Shown here one piece after another: positions 9,270 through 20,650 of a DNA stretch of 64,000 nt. Made by a program: the position numbers and the translations under genes. The stretch is taken from positions 103,151,350 to 103,215,349 of the forward strand of contig JBAIZL010000001.1 of the NCBI GenBank assembly GCA_036971475.1. Direction: 5' to 3'. The stretch comes from Prosapia bicincta. Taxonomy: Eukaryota > Arthropoda > Insecta > Hemiptera > Cercopidae. The notes under the pieces were generated by a model, which was not told where the DNA came from, made no database searches, and worked only from the letters and a program-made list of their open reading frames with translations. The number at the start of each line of letters is the position of its first letter. Within the stretch, counting starts at the first letter, position 1.

Positions 9270-11330
9270 CCACAAGGAAGGAATTTAAATGACGTCGATG
9301 TCTGACGGTTCGACATCCGGAGAGTATCCAGGTGGTGTACAACCGCTGGTATTGTTTTTTAACATCTTATCGCCGAACTTGTTCCAAGTTTTCTTTCCTT
9401 ATTGTAATTACCAGTGAGAAAAAATGACGAGAAAACTTCACTCCAAAACAACAGGAATCCACTGGTCTGGGGTAAGCATAATATTTTTAACAAAGGTTGA
9501 ATATTTTCAACACATGCATTTTTCACAAATAATCCATGATATTCTCAAATACATTTTTTAATAATTATTTGTTAATGTAAGTCAAAGAGATGGTCATTGA
9601 AGATACCTTCAGGATAGAAACTGACCGAAACAGGATCCTCCTAGCTGAAGGTATCTATAAAAACTTATACATATATTTTTTACTAATAATATCTTTTTTT
9701 ATGTATTTTGTGCTGTTAAGTAAAGAGGGTTTAGGTAATTTGTAGAATAATAATATTTTACCTAGTGACGTATTCCAACTTGTTTTTTCGCATTATTTAA
9801 ACTTATGTATTTGACACTTCTATTAATAAATTCCTCTTTTAAAGGTTTGAAGCGATATAGTTTATGAGCAATATTTAAAAACAACGTTTTATTTAAAACA
9901 ATATAAAGTATACAGAAATGAAAAATTAATATAAGAAAATTTTGAAATGGTTAAATCTTATACTTTCTCTTACATAATTTTATTACCACGCTTTATCAAT
10001 GGATTGGGAGTTTTGATACCGTTTCTAAGACTTAAATCCAACTTTTTTAAGTTCCAAACATTTAATTAAAATAATTTTTTATATACATTTCTTGTAAACG
10101 TGCATATTTGATTTTCATATTAACAGCAAGTATGTAAACAATTGTCACTTACATCAAACTTTGTATTTTGCACAATGTTTCGTGACCTCTACCCCCCGGG
10201 TATATCTTATACTCAAACATTATCACGAATAAAGGTGATTTATAGACTCGTGCAATTACAGGTTGTTCTGACTGATGTTACAGCAGCCATGCTGTATAGC
10301 TATATATTTACTCAGGGAATAAACTGCCACTGCACATGCACATCGCATTAGCTTTTATAGAAACCATAACTGGCTCCCGGTAATAGATAGAAACTTTTAC
10401 TTTAATTAAGTAATTAAGTACTTGTAAATTCTGTAAGAGACACATCAGTGTGTATATTGTAATTAAATTAAAATAAAGACATAGAAGAAAGAAAGAATGA
10501 TTCGCCAGATCTATACAAATTAAACGCTGCATTATTGACGGCATCAGCGATTGAGATGTTTCAAGACAAAAATAGTTAGACTATAGGTATTTAATTATCA
10601 AAGAATACGTGGAAGATATATTATTGATCTCTGTAAAGCTGTATAAAAAGCGAAATGAGGTGAATGAACACGTATTCAATAAAACAAAACAAGTTACTTG
10701 TAAAGAGTGTTTATATTTAATTTTTATTTTAGGGAAACTATTCCAATGTGAAATCAATTAAATTTAACGAAGTACAGTTTGATGTCATCCGAATGCAAAC
10801 CTGTAATACTTATTATATAAGATTTAATGATACAAAATCTACACATTGTTTGACGTTCTTTGAATATTATAAAACTTGTATTGCCTATAAAACATATCTT
10901 ATTAGATCAGCTATTATTTTCCCTTGCATATTTCATTAAAGTACATATAATAACTAGCGGTTGCCCTTTGCGACTTTTGTCTATACTATTTATACCACAA
11001 TAATAAACTAGCCCTTAGCTTTGCGTCCTCTTCAGTCTTCTCACTGTTTGATGGTTATCAAGCTGATGCGTTATAGAATTCATTATTCGAATAAAGGTGA
11101 AGTCTCTCTTATGACTTTGGGTCATTCTTCCTTTTAGTCTTTTTCTAAAACATTATGATTTTGATGAATATATATTTTTTTGATATACAACGGCCTGTAC
11201 CCATATTCTTTATTACCTTTTTCTGGAACGTCTAAAGAATGTAGGATACATTCGATACTATTGCCCATTCCATAGTTGATTGCAATGTAGCCATTGTGGT
11301 TTTAAATTCTGTTCCCGGAATTAATAATTT
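9270..11330 (+). repeat. Long dispersed repeat B, copy 1
   Basis: Matches 40,010-42,060 in the same orientation. Similarity is patchy except for a nearly identical 149-bp island at 10204-10352 (one mismatch, no gap). Both copies also keep a sequence like a 3' splice acceptor (TTTTTATTTTAGGGAAACTA, ending about 10740 and 41438) followed by an open frame of about 50 codons with the same residues (KSIKFNEV, then FNDTKSTHCLTFFEYYKTC). The tail has CTAGCGGTTGCCCTTTGCGA, which recalls 3' ends of RTE-like LINEs or other widespread insect repeats. Either a duplicated gene segment or an old transposon is possible. Confidence 0.55.
10204..10352. other. Highly conserved 149-bp island in repeat B, copy 1
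   Basis: Comparison with 40914-41062 shows one difference (C at 10300, T at 41010) and no indel, while sequence on both sides differs every few bases. An open plus-strand frame spans it (10142-10351, no ATG at the start). It contains a small stem CAGCA-GCCA-TGCTG. It could be an exon, a structured RNA or a gene-conversion tract. Confidence 0.5.
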
Positions 11331-11334
11331 CGAA

Positions 11335-11840
11335 GCGAAATGAGGTGGAGAAATACGTTTCAACTAAAAAAAGGCAAGTTATTTGTAAAGAGTGTTAATT
11401 TAATTTGTATTTTAGGGAAAATATTTCAATTTGAAATCAATTAAATTCAACGAAGTATAGTTCGATGTCATCCGAATGCAAGCCTTATACTTATTATGTA
11501 TAAGATTTAATGATACAAAACCATTGAATATTACAACAAATTTATATAAATTTATAATAAAACATATCTTATTAGATCAGCTATTATTTTCCCTTACATA
11601 ATTCATCCAAGCACATATAATAACTAGCGGTTGCCCTTTGCCACTTTTGTCTACACAGCGTTTTAATCTTTGTCTATACTATTTATACCACGATACTAAA
11701 TTAGCCCTTAGCGTTGTGTCCTTTTCAGTCTTCTCACTGTCTGATGGTTATCAAACTGGTGCGTTATAGAATTCATTATTTGAATGGAGGTGAAGTCTCT
11801 CTTCATGCCCTTGGGTCATACTTCCTTATTTCTTGTAAAA
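11335..11840 (+). repeat. Partial tandem copy of 10,650-11,200
   Basis: GCGAAATGAGGTG, the acceptor-like TTTAATTTGTATTTTAGGGA, and the GATGTCATCCGAATGCAA segment of 10,650-10,800 recur at 11,335-11,480, followed by a second CTAGCGGTTGCCCTTTGC tail near 11,625. Copy 2 of repeat B at 40 kb lacks this extra unit. Confidence 0.6.
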
Positions 11841-11976
11841 CTTCAAGATCCTGTTAAAAAAAAATTTATTTTCCATATACAAAGGACAATACTCATATTT
11901 CTTATCACCTTTTTCTGTAAAGCCTTGAGAATTCCTACATTCAATACTTTTGCACATCCCATAGTTGTTTCTCATT

Positions 11977-11979
<3 letters not shown>

Positions 11980-12008
<29 letters not shown>
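11980..12008. repeat. (GA)n microsatellite
   Basis: About 14 AG dinucleotides. Confidence 0.95.
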
Positions 12009-12011
<3 letters not shown>

Positions 12012-12689
12012 TGTTCGTTTATTGTACTGACCTGTAAGAAGGTTTAATTGTGATGTTTTTTTTTTCTAAAGAAGTAAAGCAATAAGTGTTAGATATTCAA
12101 TTAAAAAATTTTGTTTACTTTTCATACCTCGAAAAATCTTTAATTTGAATATATTGTATTACTTTGGCTGCACTTATTCCATCGAACATGGTCACATGTT
12201 TATTATACAACCACTTGTATGTTTGATGATATTACCCACTTGTAGTACTCTCAGCAATGAAATACAACAATGGAGGTAAAAATTTCTCCAATAAGGTGAA
12301 ACGTAATAACCATGCACTCGGGAGCCATTAGTTGTTCTTGAGATCCATTTTATTACTCAACAAACTCTCAGCTAACGCGGATCCAAGATTACAGCACTTA
12401 ATCAACTATTCCCTCCCATGTTTCTTGTGGAATTTAATTTACGGTAATATTACCACACAACAAACTTAGGCTAGAACAAACTTTCGATAACTTTTGTCGA
12501 AAGAATTATTTAGTTAGAATACTTCAGTATTTTAATTGAATCTTCTCAATTATTAAATACTAAATATTCGGTAAGAATATTTGTTCCAATACAGAAGCAT
12601 TTGAGGGAAAAAGAGTTTATTTAAATTACCAGATGTGTAAATTACCAGTGAAAAGGAGTTTCGACGACAACAAAATGGGGCAAAAAAAA
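12009..12689. other. No feature seen
   Basis: AT-rich sequence without a recognisable gene or repeat. Confidence 0.4.
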
Positions 12690-12699
12690 TTTATACAAA

Positions 12700-12965
12700 T
12701 CTTTGAGAAGTTGGCTCAGTGACAAATCGATAGACTTCGAATACGAAGAAACTCAGTTCGAATCGGACCTAGACTTCAAATTTTTATAATTTAATTATAG
12801 AATAATTGTTTGAAGAAAACTGTATTCTGTATTAACATCGATTCTCATCCTCTATAGGTTAAATTAAAGGTATTTGAACTTATTATTCGAATATTAATCT
12901 TATATTATTTGAATATTAAAAATTCAAGATATATATCAGGAAAGTGCGAGGTAAAAGAAGGAACT
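12700..12965 (+). mobile_element. tRNA-derived SINE, copy 1
   Basis: The head keeps a polymerase III A box (TGGCTCAGTGAC at 12712-12723) and a B box (AGTTCGAATCG at 12755-12765). A tRNA-unrelated body of about 200 bp ends in TATATATCAGGAAAGTG. Two relatives occur at 46,130 (plus) and 52,920 (minus), sharing head, body and tail. Copy 1 has no trailing TAA run and its B box has a changed last base, so it is degraded. Confidence 0.65.
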
Positions 12966-14315
12966 GTAAGACGGCAGTTTGGTAGAACATAGAATCCCTT
13001 TGTGATTGACCTTTAGAGAAAAGATTCCTTTTTTTTAACCTGAATGGAATACCACGACCTCCAATACTAGAATGCTGTTAAGTGGAAAATTAAATCTGAA
13101 ATACAATATTTTTTCTTTCCCAAGCATAAGGCATCCGGTCGACCTATAAATTAAAAAAAGCTGATCATATAAAAATCTATAAGAAGTACCAAAATTATTT
13201 CTCAGATATGCATATATTAAACACCCTTACCAAACTTTTACTCCCCATACTTATACATATATATTACCCATACTCATAATAATATATGGACATAAAATAT
13301 TCTCTGTAGAAATAAAATCAATGCAACACACAAATGATTCCACTTTAACTTTTGCAGCGATTTAATTGTGTTGGTTTCAATCTAAACTAAAACCATCTCC
13401 GACATGTTTTAGTTACTTTGTGATGTTCTAACTGTGACATTATGCAGGACACCTCAAACCAAATCTACTGTATCACATGTAGCATTTAGCTAACTTTGAA
13501 ACTGAAATAGTTTTAATAAAGATAGGATTAAATCAAAGGACGTGATAGCCTTTTAAGTTGAAGCTTTTATTACTGATTTGCATCTTTATTAATGTCGGTG
13601 TCCCAACCAGATTCAAATTACTTGTGTTGGCCTTCAAAAGAACACGTAACATCTGACCTATTTGTAATTAAAAAAACACAATAAAAATATCCACCTCTTT
13701 TGTCTATGTTTCACTTTAAAAAAGTAATTAGAGCAAATTTCGACAGCAACCTTTCATTTTATATTTAAATAATTCTGAAATTATTTCTGTTAGCCGAATT
13801 TAAGTATATCTGTTGCCTATATAAAAGAAACAATGAAACCACAATCTGTTGAGTCTTCTACGTGTCACTGAACTACATAATGGTAGATTAACCTCATTTC
13901 ATATATTTGTTTTCATTTAAAAAGTAACCATTGTAGTGTTTTCCTAAGAATTTGCTTTGGCTTTTAAAGTCTTCTTCAACACGCTCTTTTTTAATTGATT
14001 ATTATTTTGACTCTCTCATCACGAGATCTTTTGTTTACATATATCTATTAATAAATTCACACAATTATTAAACTATCCATTTATCCTGTATTGGAGCTTT
14101 CTATTTAAGATATCTAAACAGAACATTAACCACTTTCAAATATAAACCGAGTGAACTATATACTTTTACCATTCAAAAACCTTTAGCCACAACTATATAA
14201 AATAAAATATTATATTTTCTAGCACAGTTAGCATCGTTAAAAGGTTACAACACAAGTCAAATAGTTCACTCGTGTTAGATAATAAAATATTCGAATGTTT
14301 TTTATAGTTGTTGAT
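12966..14315 (+). repeat. Long dispersed repeat A, copy 2
   Basis: Diverged direct copy of 7,580-9,256; see that entry for shared markers. The match is easiest to follow at 13,300-14,000 (paired with 8,290-8,960). Starts immediately after the SINE. Confidence 0.6.
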
Positions 14316-15043
14316 AATTTTATTAAGCTAAAGATATTTTATTCCTCCCTCCATCTAAACAGAAATACACTCTATTATTTCTTTCTCAATAATATTAAAA
14401 CACAGTATATTTTGAGTAGAATATCACGTAATATAAACAAAAGCATTGTTGTCTTGAGCAATAAAGTACGTAGAAAGATATTACACAAGTATTTTTCTTG
14501 TCATTGTGGATTTACGTTTTATTGTTTAAAGTTGGTTTCATTTAATTGGTTTGTTTTTTCACAAAAGGATTAGGAATATAAAGCATATCATTATATCTAA
14601 CCCTATAAGCAAATAAATCTTGTATAATGTACACCTAGGTAGGTAATCCATTTCTCACATTCTACTTTCATAAAATTAGAAGCTACAGTTACCAGAAAAA
14701 TGTGAGGTACTTTATCTTCTCTACTAAAACGCAAAACCAAAAGATACATTTCTTTTCGTTGTAAACTGAAGATAAATCACTATTACGGGTAAAAAAGGCT
14801 GTTCCACAAAGACATAATATAGGTTTATGTAATTTGATGTATCAAATTGTATGAATTGTACATATAGGCCTTTAGAATATTTTTCTCAGAGAAAGTGAAG
14901 AAAATATTTTATTTCTAAATTACTTCAAAGGGCGCCCGTTAGCGAAATTAAATTTCTTTTCCCAATTTAACATCCAACATAATGTAGATACCGTAATGTA
15001 AAATACCGTTTTCACATATTTCATAAATCCCCCAACTTACAAA

Positions 15044-15045
<2 letters not shown>
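14316..15045. other. No feature seen
   Basis: AT-rich DNA. One open frame of 92 codons (14295-14573, plus) has a composition explained by AT bias (I, F, N, K, L). Confidence 0.4.
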
Positions 15046-15298
<253 letters not shown>

Positions 15299-15409
15299 GT
15301 TTTTATGAGGACCTCGGTGTGCCGGAGTTAAAGACTATCCGGCTAACCGAGGACTCCATAATTTTCCGAAACCGTCTAATGAGGTCTCGCCTAATTATAC
15401 CTAAAAAAA

Positions 15410-17760
15410 TTGAATAGTTCGACAATAAATTATGGTGATGTGTTATGTTTTAAATTCTGAATCAAATGGTATAAGTTTTTTATTTCGGAAATGAATTTTA
15501 AAAATTTGATTTTTTTGCACGCTAGCGAGGTCTTGCTGTTTTAGAACCTACTACTGGGGTCTCAGCTCCACTATATTTTGTGAAATGTGTTATTATAATA
15601 CAATACAAAATTTTAAAAAAAATAGATATTGTAATTATATTAGCCTATAAGTCGGGTTTCAATAAATTATGAATCTTGGCTAAAGTTTTTTCACTTTTAA
15701 AATTCGTAATTCTTATTGGAATATAAATTCAAGTATTCTATTTGTTTTTACTGATAATTTAAATTTACAGTATTTTGAAATTGTAAAATAGTAGGCCTAT
15801 ACATTAAATTTTACAACTAGATGTATGATTTTGCTCTAGATGTAAAATTTTAGAATGATTAAAGGGCTATTTTTAATACAGTAAAAAATGTTTGAAATAT
15901 TTTGCAGTTTTTTATGGTATATAAGAGATTTAATAAAAAAATCTATAAATTCTAATGTTTGTACAATTTAAATAAAACCTCTGTTGACCGGATAATGAAC
16001 CGCCTAAGACCTCGGTTGTATGTTAAGAAAATGTCGATTCCTCGCTAGGCCGTTACTGTACCGCACCAATTTCAGGTATATGAAACACATTTAAAAAATT
16101 TAAGACGTTACAATATTAAAATAATGTCTCACAGCATCATTTTCAGAGCTATCTTATATACTCCATTAGCTCTAGTATGTATTATGTTCTGGTAATATAT
16201 TTGTAATGGCATTTATTTAAAACGTATTAACAAGCAAAATTTGTTTTATATTTGTTTAATTTTGTCGATTGTTGTTAATTAAAAAATTAGACCACGGTTA
16301 GTTTGTTCAGTTGATCTAGGAATTAAGAGTTAATGTTGAAAACAGGATTCCTAAATGCTCGCGATATCTTGTACTTTTAATGCCGAATATGGAGGTTTAT
16401 ACATGTATACCAATGGGCCCTGACGAAATGACAATAACCGGTTACAGTTACAGATGACTTTTTTCACAAAATAACAATCCGTTCTAGGTGTCTAAACAAT
16501 TTCCTGGGATATATCCGCATATTACAAGATCATTTTTCTTATAAACATAGGCTACTGTTACCTATTTTCTTTTGATTTCATACAAGTCGTCCTAGTATTA
16601 TTCATTACAACCCTATAATATTATAGCACTTTATGAACAAGGTGGTTATTTAATCAAAATGGTTTTGGAAACTCACTGTTCACTAAAAAATTTACTTTAT
16701 ATTCACATGAATTGTTAGTTCACTTGTTAGACACGGCACAGGACGGCACATTTTCACAATTAACTCTTTCCAACTAACCTGATCTTGTTAACATTCTCAA
16801 CCCCTACTAAAGATATTTTTGGCTAACGGAGAGACAGATGTTCAACCCTACCATAATCTTAGCCTGGATTCTCTCTCTCTTGTCAAGTACAAGAAACCAC
16901 CCTGTCTTATACATCAAAAATTAGTTGAGCAAATATATTCAAGGCCTTATTTCTCGTTATAACTTAAACCTATTATTCTAAATTCCAATTATGTAATTTT
17001 AACGTCTATCACTATGCGGATGTTTTTTTTTTAATGGCTATGGTCGACACTTCACTAGATTACAAAACAAATATTTCATTTAGAGCTCCAAATTTTAAAC
17101 ATGTATTTTAGTATTTCTTTACTTTCATATAGTCTTAAATAAATTATATAGACTACTTGTAAACTTTGCTAGTACAAGTTTTATAACGATTGAATCCTGA
17201 ATACTCAATATTTCAATGCTGGAATATTAAGCTCTTATTTCAGAGTTTATAAAATCAACAAAAATAAGTTTTATTGTTGAAAGTCATAGACGTATTGCAG
17301 TATTTAATTTGATTAATACATGTATTGCATATTCTTCATAATAAAACAACATTTCTCCCGCATAGCGTAAAGTTTAACTACCAGTTCTCATTATGCATCT
17401 AAATTTCAAATTTCATTAGAAATTTGGTTAAGAGTTGAACTAAATACCACTTAATCGATTATATAAAATGATTTTTATTTTGTACAGAATAAATTTCTTT
17501 TATTTTATAAAGAAGGAAGAAAATTTATTTGATGCTACTAATTAGATGAATTAGAAAATACTGGAAAAAAACTATTAAAAATGCTATATGAATTATTTTA
17601 GGCTGTTAAAATTAATGATCAAAAATATTTATCCGCTTGATTATAAGAAACCTATTAATAATCAATAACCGTGTTAAACATATTAATACAATACTAAAAT
17701 ACATGATTACCACTGTAAATGTAATTTTATGTCAAATGCGAGTTTTATTATTTTTTAAAT
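15410..17760 (+). repeat. Long dispersed repeat C, copy 1, truncated by the LINE junction
   Basis: Homologous to 26,600-29,350 and, in its right part, to 30,450-32,170. Shared markers include TTTCGGAAATGAATTTTAAA, ACCGGATAATGAAC, GCCGAATATGGAGGTTTATA and CTACTTGTAAACTTTGCTAG. Copy 1 stops where the LINE begins (about 17,755-17,760); the sequence that follows in copies 2 and 3 (GTTCAGTTTGATAAA) does not resume on the far side of the LINE. No coding frame is conserved between copies. Confidence 0.7.
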
Positions 17761-18327
17761 AATTTCACTGTGTTGTTGAGATTTATAAATGGATAAAAAT
17801 TCCTGGTGGTAGACTACAACAGGAGTATCGTGTTTTATATAACTGGACAATGAGAAATCAAAGCGGGGCGTTTTTATTTTAAATGGAGGTAGATAGCACA
17901 TTTGTCGTTCAAACATAGTTGGAAGTTGCAACTCAAGGTCATCCAATATTCTTATCGTTCGTATGCCAAATGGAGCGGTCGAACGTTGACGTGTATTGTA
18001 CACTTGATTTAGCGTATTATTAAAGACTCTTTCAAATGCCGGGTGGTTGGGTTTGCTTCGAAGTACAGAAACGTAAGATATTTGTAGCATCTGACGTCGT
18101 CTAGAAAGGGCAGGTTCCCCAGCTTCGACAAGAAGACTAGGGATTGGGCTAGTTCTAAATGCACCAGTAGTCAGTCTAAGTCCAGAGTGGTGGATGGTAT
18201 CAAGAGTTTTCAAAACTGTAGGTCGTGCAGATGAGTAGACTTGACAACCATAATCTATGCGCGATCTAACGACTATAGCGATAAAATCGAAGCATACTAG
18301 TTCTGTCTGCTCCCCAATTCGTACCAC
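17755..18327 (-). pseudogene. LINE ORF2, C-terminal continuation in a second frame
   Basis: Open frame of 190 codons that takes up the RT-to-RNase H connection where the main ORF2 frame fails. It contains RSRIDYGCQVYSSARPTVLK and GLRLTTGAFRTSPIPSLLVE, a region conserved after the reverse transcriptase in I/Nimb-like elements. It ends EII-stop, the stop codon coming from the AT-rich flank. The TDGS motif of RNase H, expected shortly after this point, is absent. The real frame change lies near 18,285-18,300, inside the 62-nt overlap with the longer frame; the apparent start is not real. Confidence 0.75.
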
Positions 18328-20647
18328 TAAGGACTCTTAACATATCCAATTTCTTGCTGCATCTCACCTTCAAATCACGAACATGTGGACTCCATGAGAG
18401 TCTTTTATCAAATAAAAGACCCAAAAATCGAACACCATCCGTGGTTTGAAGCTGAACCCCGTCAAGATAAAGGATCGGCTCCTGGTGTTGCCTACGACGA
18501 CTAAATGCAACACATTGGGTCTTCGAAGCAGAGAATTTGAAACCTGTAGATTTAGACCATTCCTCTAACCTGTATATTGCTAACTGCAAAGATCTTTCCG
18601 CAGTTGCCATACTACGAGCAGGCACATATATACAAAAGTCATCCACAAAAAGGGAACAGTGTACCGGAGATCGTATATTACTGGTGATACTATTTATTGC
18701 AACGGCAAACAGCGTGACGCTCAGCACGCTGCCCTGCGGTACACCATTCTCCTGTGTATAGCTGTTTGAATACGTGCCTCCAAGTCGAACGCGGAAAGAT
18801 CTGTTTGAAAGAAAGTTAGCGATGAATGCTAGGATATTCCCTTGTATACTCCATGATTTCAGAGTGTTCAGAATTCCTCTTTTCCATGCCATATCATATG
18901 CCTTTTCAAGCTCAAAGAAAATCGCAACGAGCGTTTGACGCAAGAGAAAGGCATCTTGAATAGCGGATTCTAACAAAACCAATTGGTCAACTGATGAGCG
19001 TCCTAGTCTGAAACCACATTGTTCGTTGCTGAGAAGGTTGTTGGTTTCTAGGTACCAGACAAGACGGCGGTTGGCCATCTTCTCCAGTAGTTTGCACAAG
19101 ACGCTTGTAAGTGATATAGGCCTGTAACTACTGGGGTTGGTTTTGTCCTTACCTGGCTTCAAAAGAGGAATTACAGTCGAGTTTAACCATGCATCGGGGA
19201 AAGAGCGCTCCTCGAATAAACGATTGTATACTCGAAGGAGGACAAGTTTCGCCGATGATGGTAAATGTTTTAGCATGGAGTACACAATAGAATCAGGACC
19301 TGGTGCAGAATCCTTCGTTGACGCAAGAGCTGACTCCAATTCCCCTATAGAGAAAGGAGAGTCCTCAGACGACCCAACAGTAAACGGTATTGCTTCTTCC
19401 TTCAGTTTATAAATCTGGAATAATCTATTATAGGCTGTAGTAGCAGAAAAGTTAGAAAAAGATGTTCCAAGTACATTAGCAATGTCATCACTGTTTGTGA
19501 TTAATCTCCCATCTGGTTGCTTCAGCGCAATGGCTGGCAACGGAATGGAAGTACCACGAACTGATCTTAGTTTCCTCCACACTGTGGAGGACGGAGTTGT
19601 TCGTCTAATTGTGCTAATGTACTGTTCCCAAGAGTTCTTTCTACTCAGCCTAAATATCCTCCGTGCTTTCGCACGGAGTATTTTATATTCCTGAAGGTTT
19701 CCATTTGTTGGGTGTCGTTTAAATCTCCTAAGAGCTCTTCGTCGTAAACGGAGGATTTCTGTGCATTCATCGTTCCACCACGGCACAGGCGGTCGGCGTG
19801 GATGCGCAGAGGTTTTCGGAATGGTCTTTTCAGCGGCATTTAAAATTGCTTTTGTAAAATTTTCTATATTTTCATCAATGGGTGTCAGATAATCCATGTC
19901 AAGTGATACAAGGTAATTCGAGTAGGAGTCCCAGTTGGCTTTTCGCGAAATCCAACTGGAATTTCGAACATAACAGGTTTGGGAGTCACATAAACTGATC
20001 TTAATAGGCACATGGTCGCTTCCATACAAATCATTGAGTACCGACCATGTGCATCTAGTAGCTAATTGAGGGCTGCAAATCGATAGATCAACAGCTGTCC
20101 ATCCACCAGTAGATGCTGCTAAATGAGTAGGAGAACCGTCATTTAGCAGACATAAGTCTAGTTCCGTTCTTACACTTTCAACAATATCACCTCGAGAGTT
20201 CCTAGTCGGAGATCCCCAAGACGAATGGTGGGCATTAAAATCCCCTACCAATAAGAACGGAGTTGGTAACTGGCTTATCAAATTTACTAAATCACTGTGA
20301 TGCAGGTTTTCTTGTGGTGGCAAGTAGACACAACACACAGTGATTTTATACGGGACAGCTGTTTGAACGGCTACTGCTTGTAAAGGAGTTATTAAGTTTA
20401 GAGAAACAGCATCGATACAGTCACGGGCTAGGATGGCTACGCCACCTCTAGCTCGATCTTCTGTAACGAAGTCCGATCTAAAAACTGAATACTCCCTTAA
20501 ATGGAAATTATGCGATTCGTGGAGATGTGTCTCCTGTAGACATACAAACATTGGGTACACATCTCGCACGAGTACTTTAAGTTCTTCTATGTGACTCCTA
20601 ACACCGTTGACGTTCCATTGTATCACTGACTTGTTAATTGCAGACAT
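18266..20647 (-). CDS. LINE ORF2: endonuclease-reverse transcriptase (frameshifted near its C-terminus)
   Basis: ATG at 20647, 793 codons. Residues 1 to about 225 are an APE-type endonuclease with WNVNGVRS, CLQETHLHES, GDFNAHHSSWG and YGSDHVPI, the catalytic and metal-binding motifs that nick target DNA. A linker carries PVPWWNDEC. Residues about 430-720 are the reverse transcriptase: SYRPISLTSVLCKLLEKM, FFELEKAYDMAWKRGIL, GVPQGSVLSVTLFA, and the active-site box FVDDF at 667-671 (FVDD or LVDD in place of YADD, common in this clade). The frame is lost after RFYR near residue 785, where the next frame continues. In the intact protein this enzyme nicks the chromosome and copies the element RNA there. 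Otherwise uninterrupted. Confidence 0.88.
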   Translation of the reverse strand: MSAINKSVIQWNVNGVRSHIEELKVLVRDVYPMFVCLQETHLHESHNFHLREYSVFRSDFVTEDRARGGVAILARDCIDAVSLNLITPLQAVAVQTAVPYKITVCCVYLPPQENLHHSDLVNLISQLPTPFLLVGDFNAHHSSWGSPTRNSRGDIVESVRTELDLCLLNDGSPTHLAASTGGWTAVDLSICSPQLATRCTWSVLNDLYGSDHVPIKISLCDSQTCYVRNSSWISRKANWDSYSNYLVSLDMDYLTPIDENIENFTKAILNAAEKTIPKTSAHPRRPPVPWWNDECTEILRLRRRALRRFKRHPTNGNLQEYKILRAKARRIFRLSRKNSWEQYISTIRRTTPSSTVWRKLRSVRGTSIPLPAIALKQPDGRLITNSDDIANVLGTSFSNFSATTAYNRLFQIYKLKEEAIPFTVGSSEDSPFSIGELESALASTKDSAPGPDSIVYSMLKHLPSSAKLVLLRVYNRLFEERSFPDAWLNSTVIPLLKPGKDKTNPSSYRPISLTSVLCKLLEKMANRRLVWYLETNNLLSNEQCGFRLGRSSVDQLVLLESAIQDAFLLRQTLVAIFFELEKAYDMAWKRGILNTLKSWSIQGNILAFIANFLSNRSFRVRLGGTYSNSYTQENGVPQGSVLSVTLFAVAINSITSNIRSPVHCSLFVDDFCIYVPARSMATAERSLQLAIYRLEEWSKSTGFKFSASKTQCVAFSRRRQHQEPILYLDGVQLQTTDGVRFLGLLFDKRLSWSPHVRDLKVRCSKKLDMLRVLSGTNWGADRTSMLRFYRYSR

Positions 20648-20650
20648 TTA

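Noticed and set aside
12700..12780. Functional tRNA gene
   Set aside because: A and B boxes are present, but the flanking sequence does not form acceptor and anticodon stems and the body continues as a SINE.
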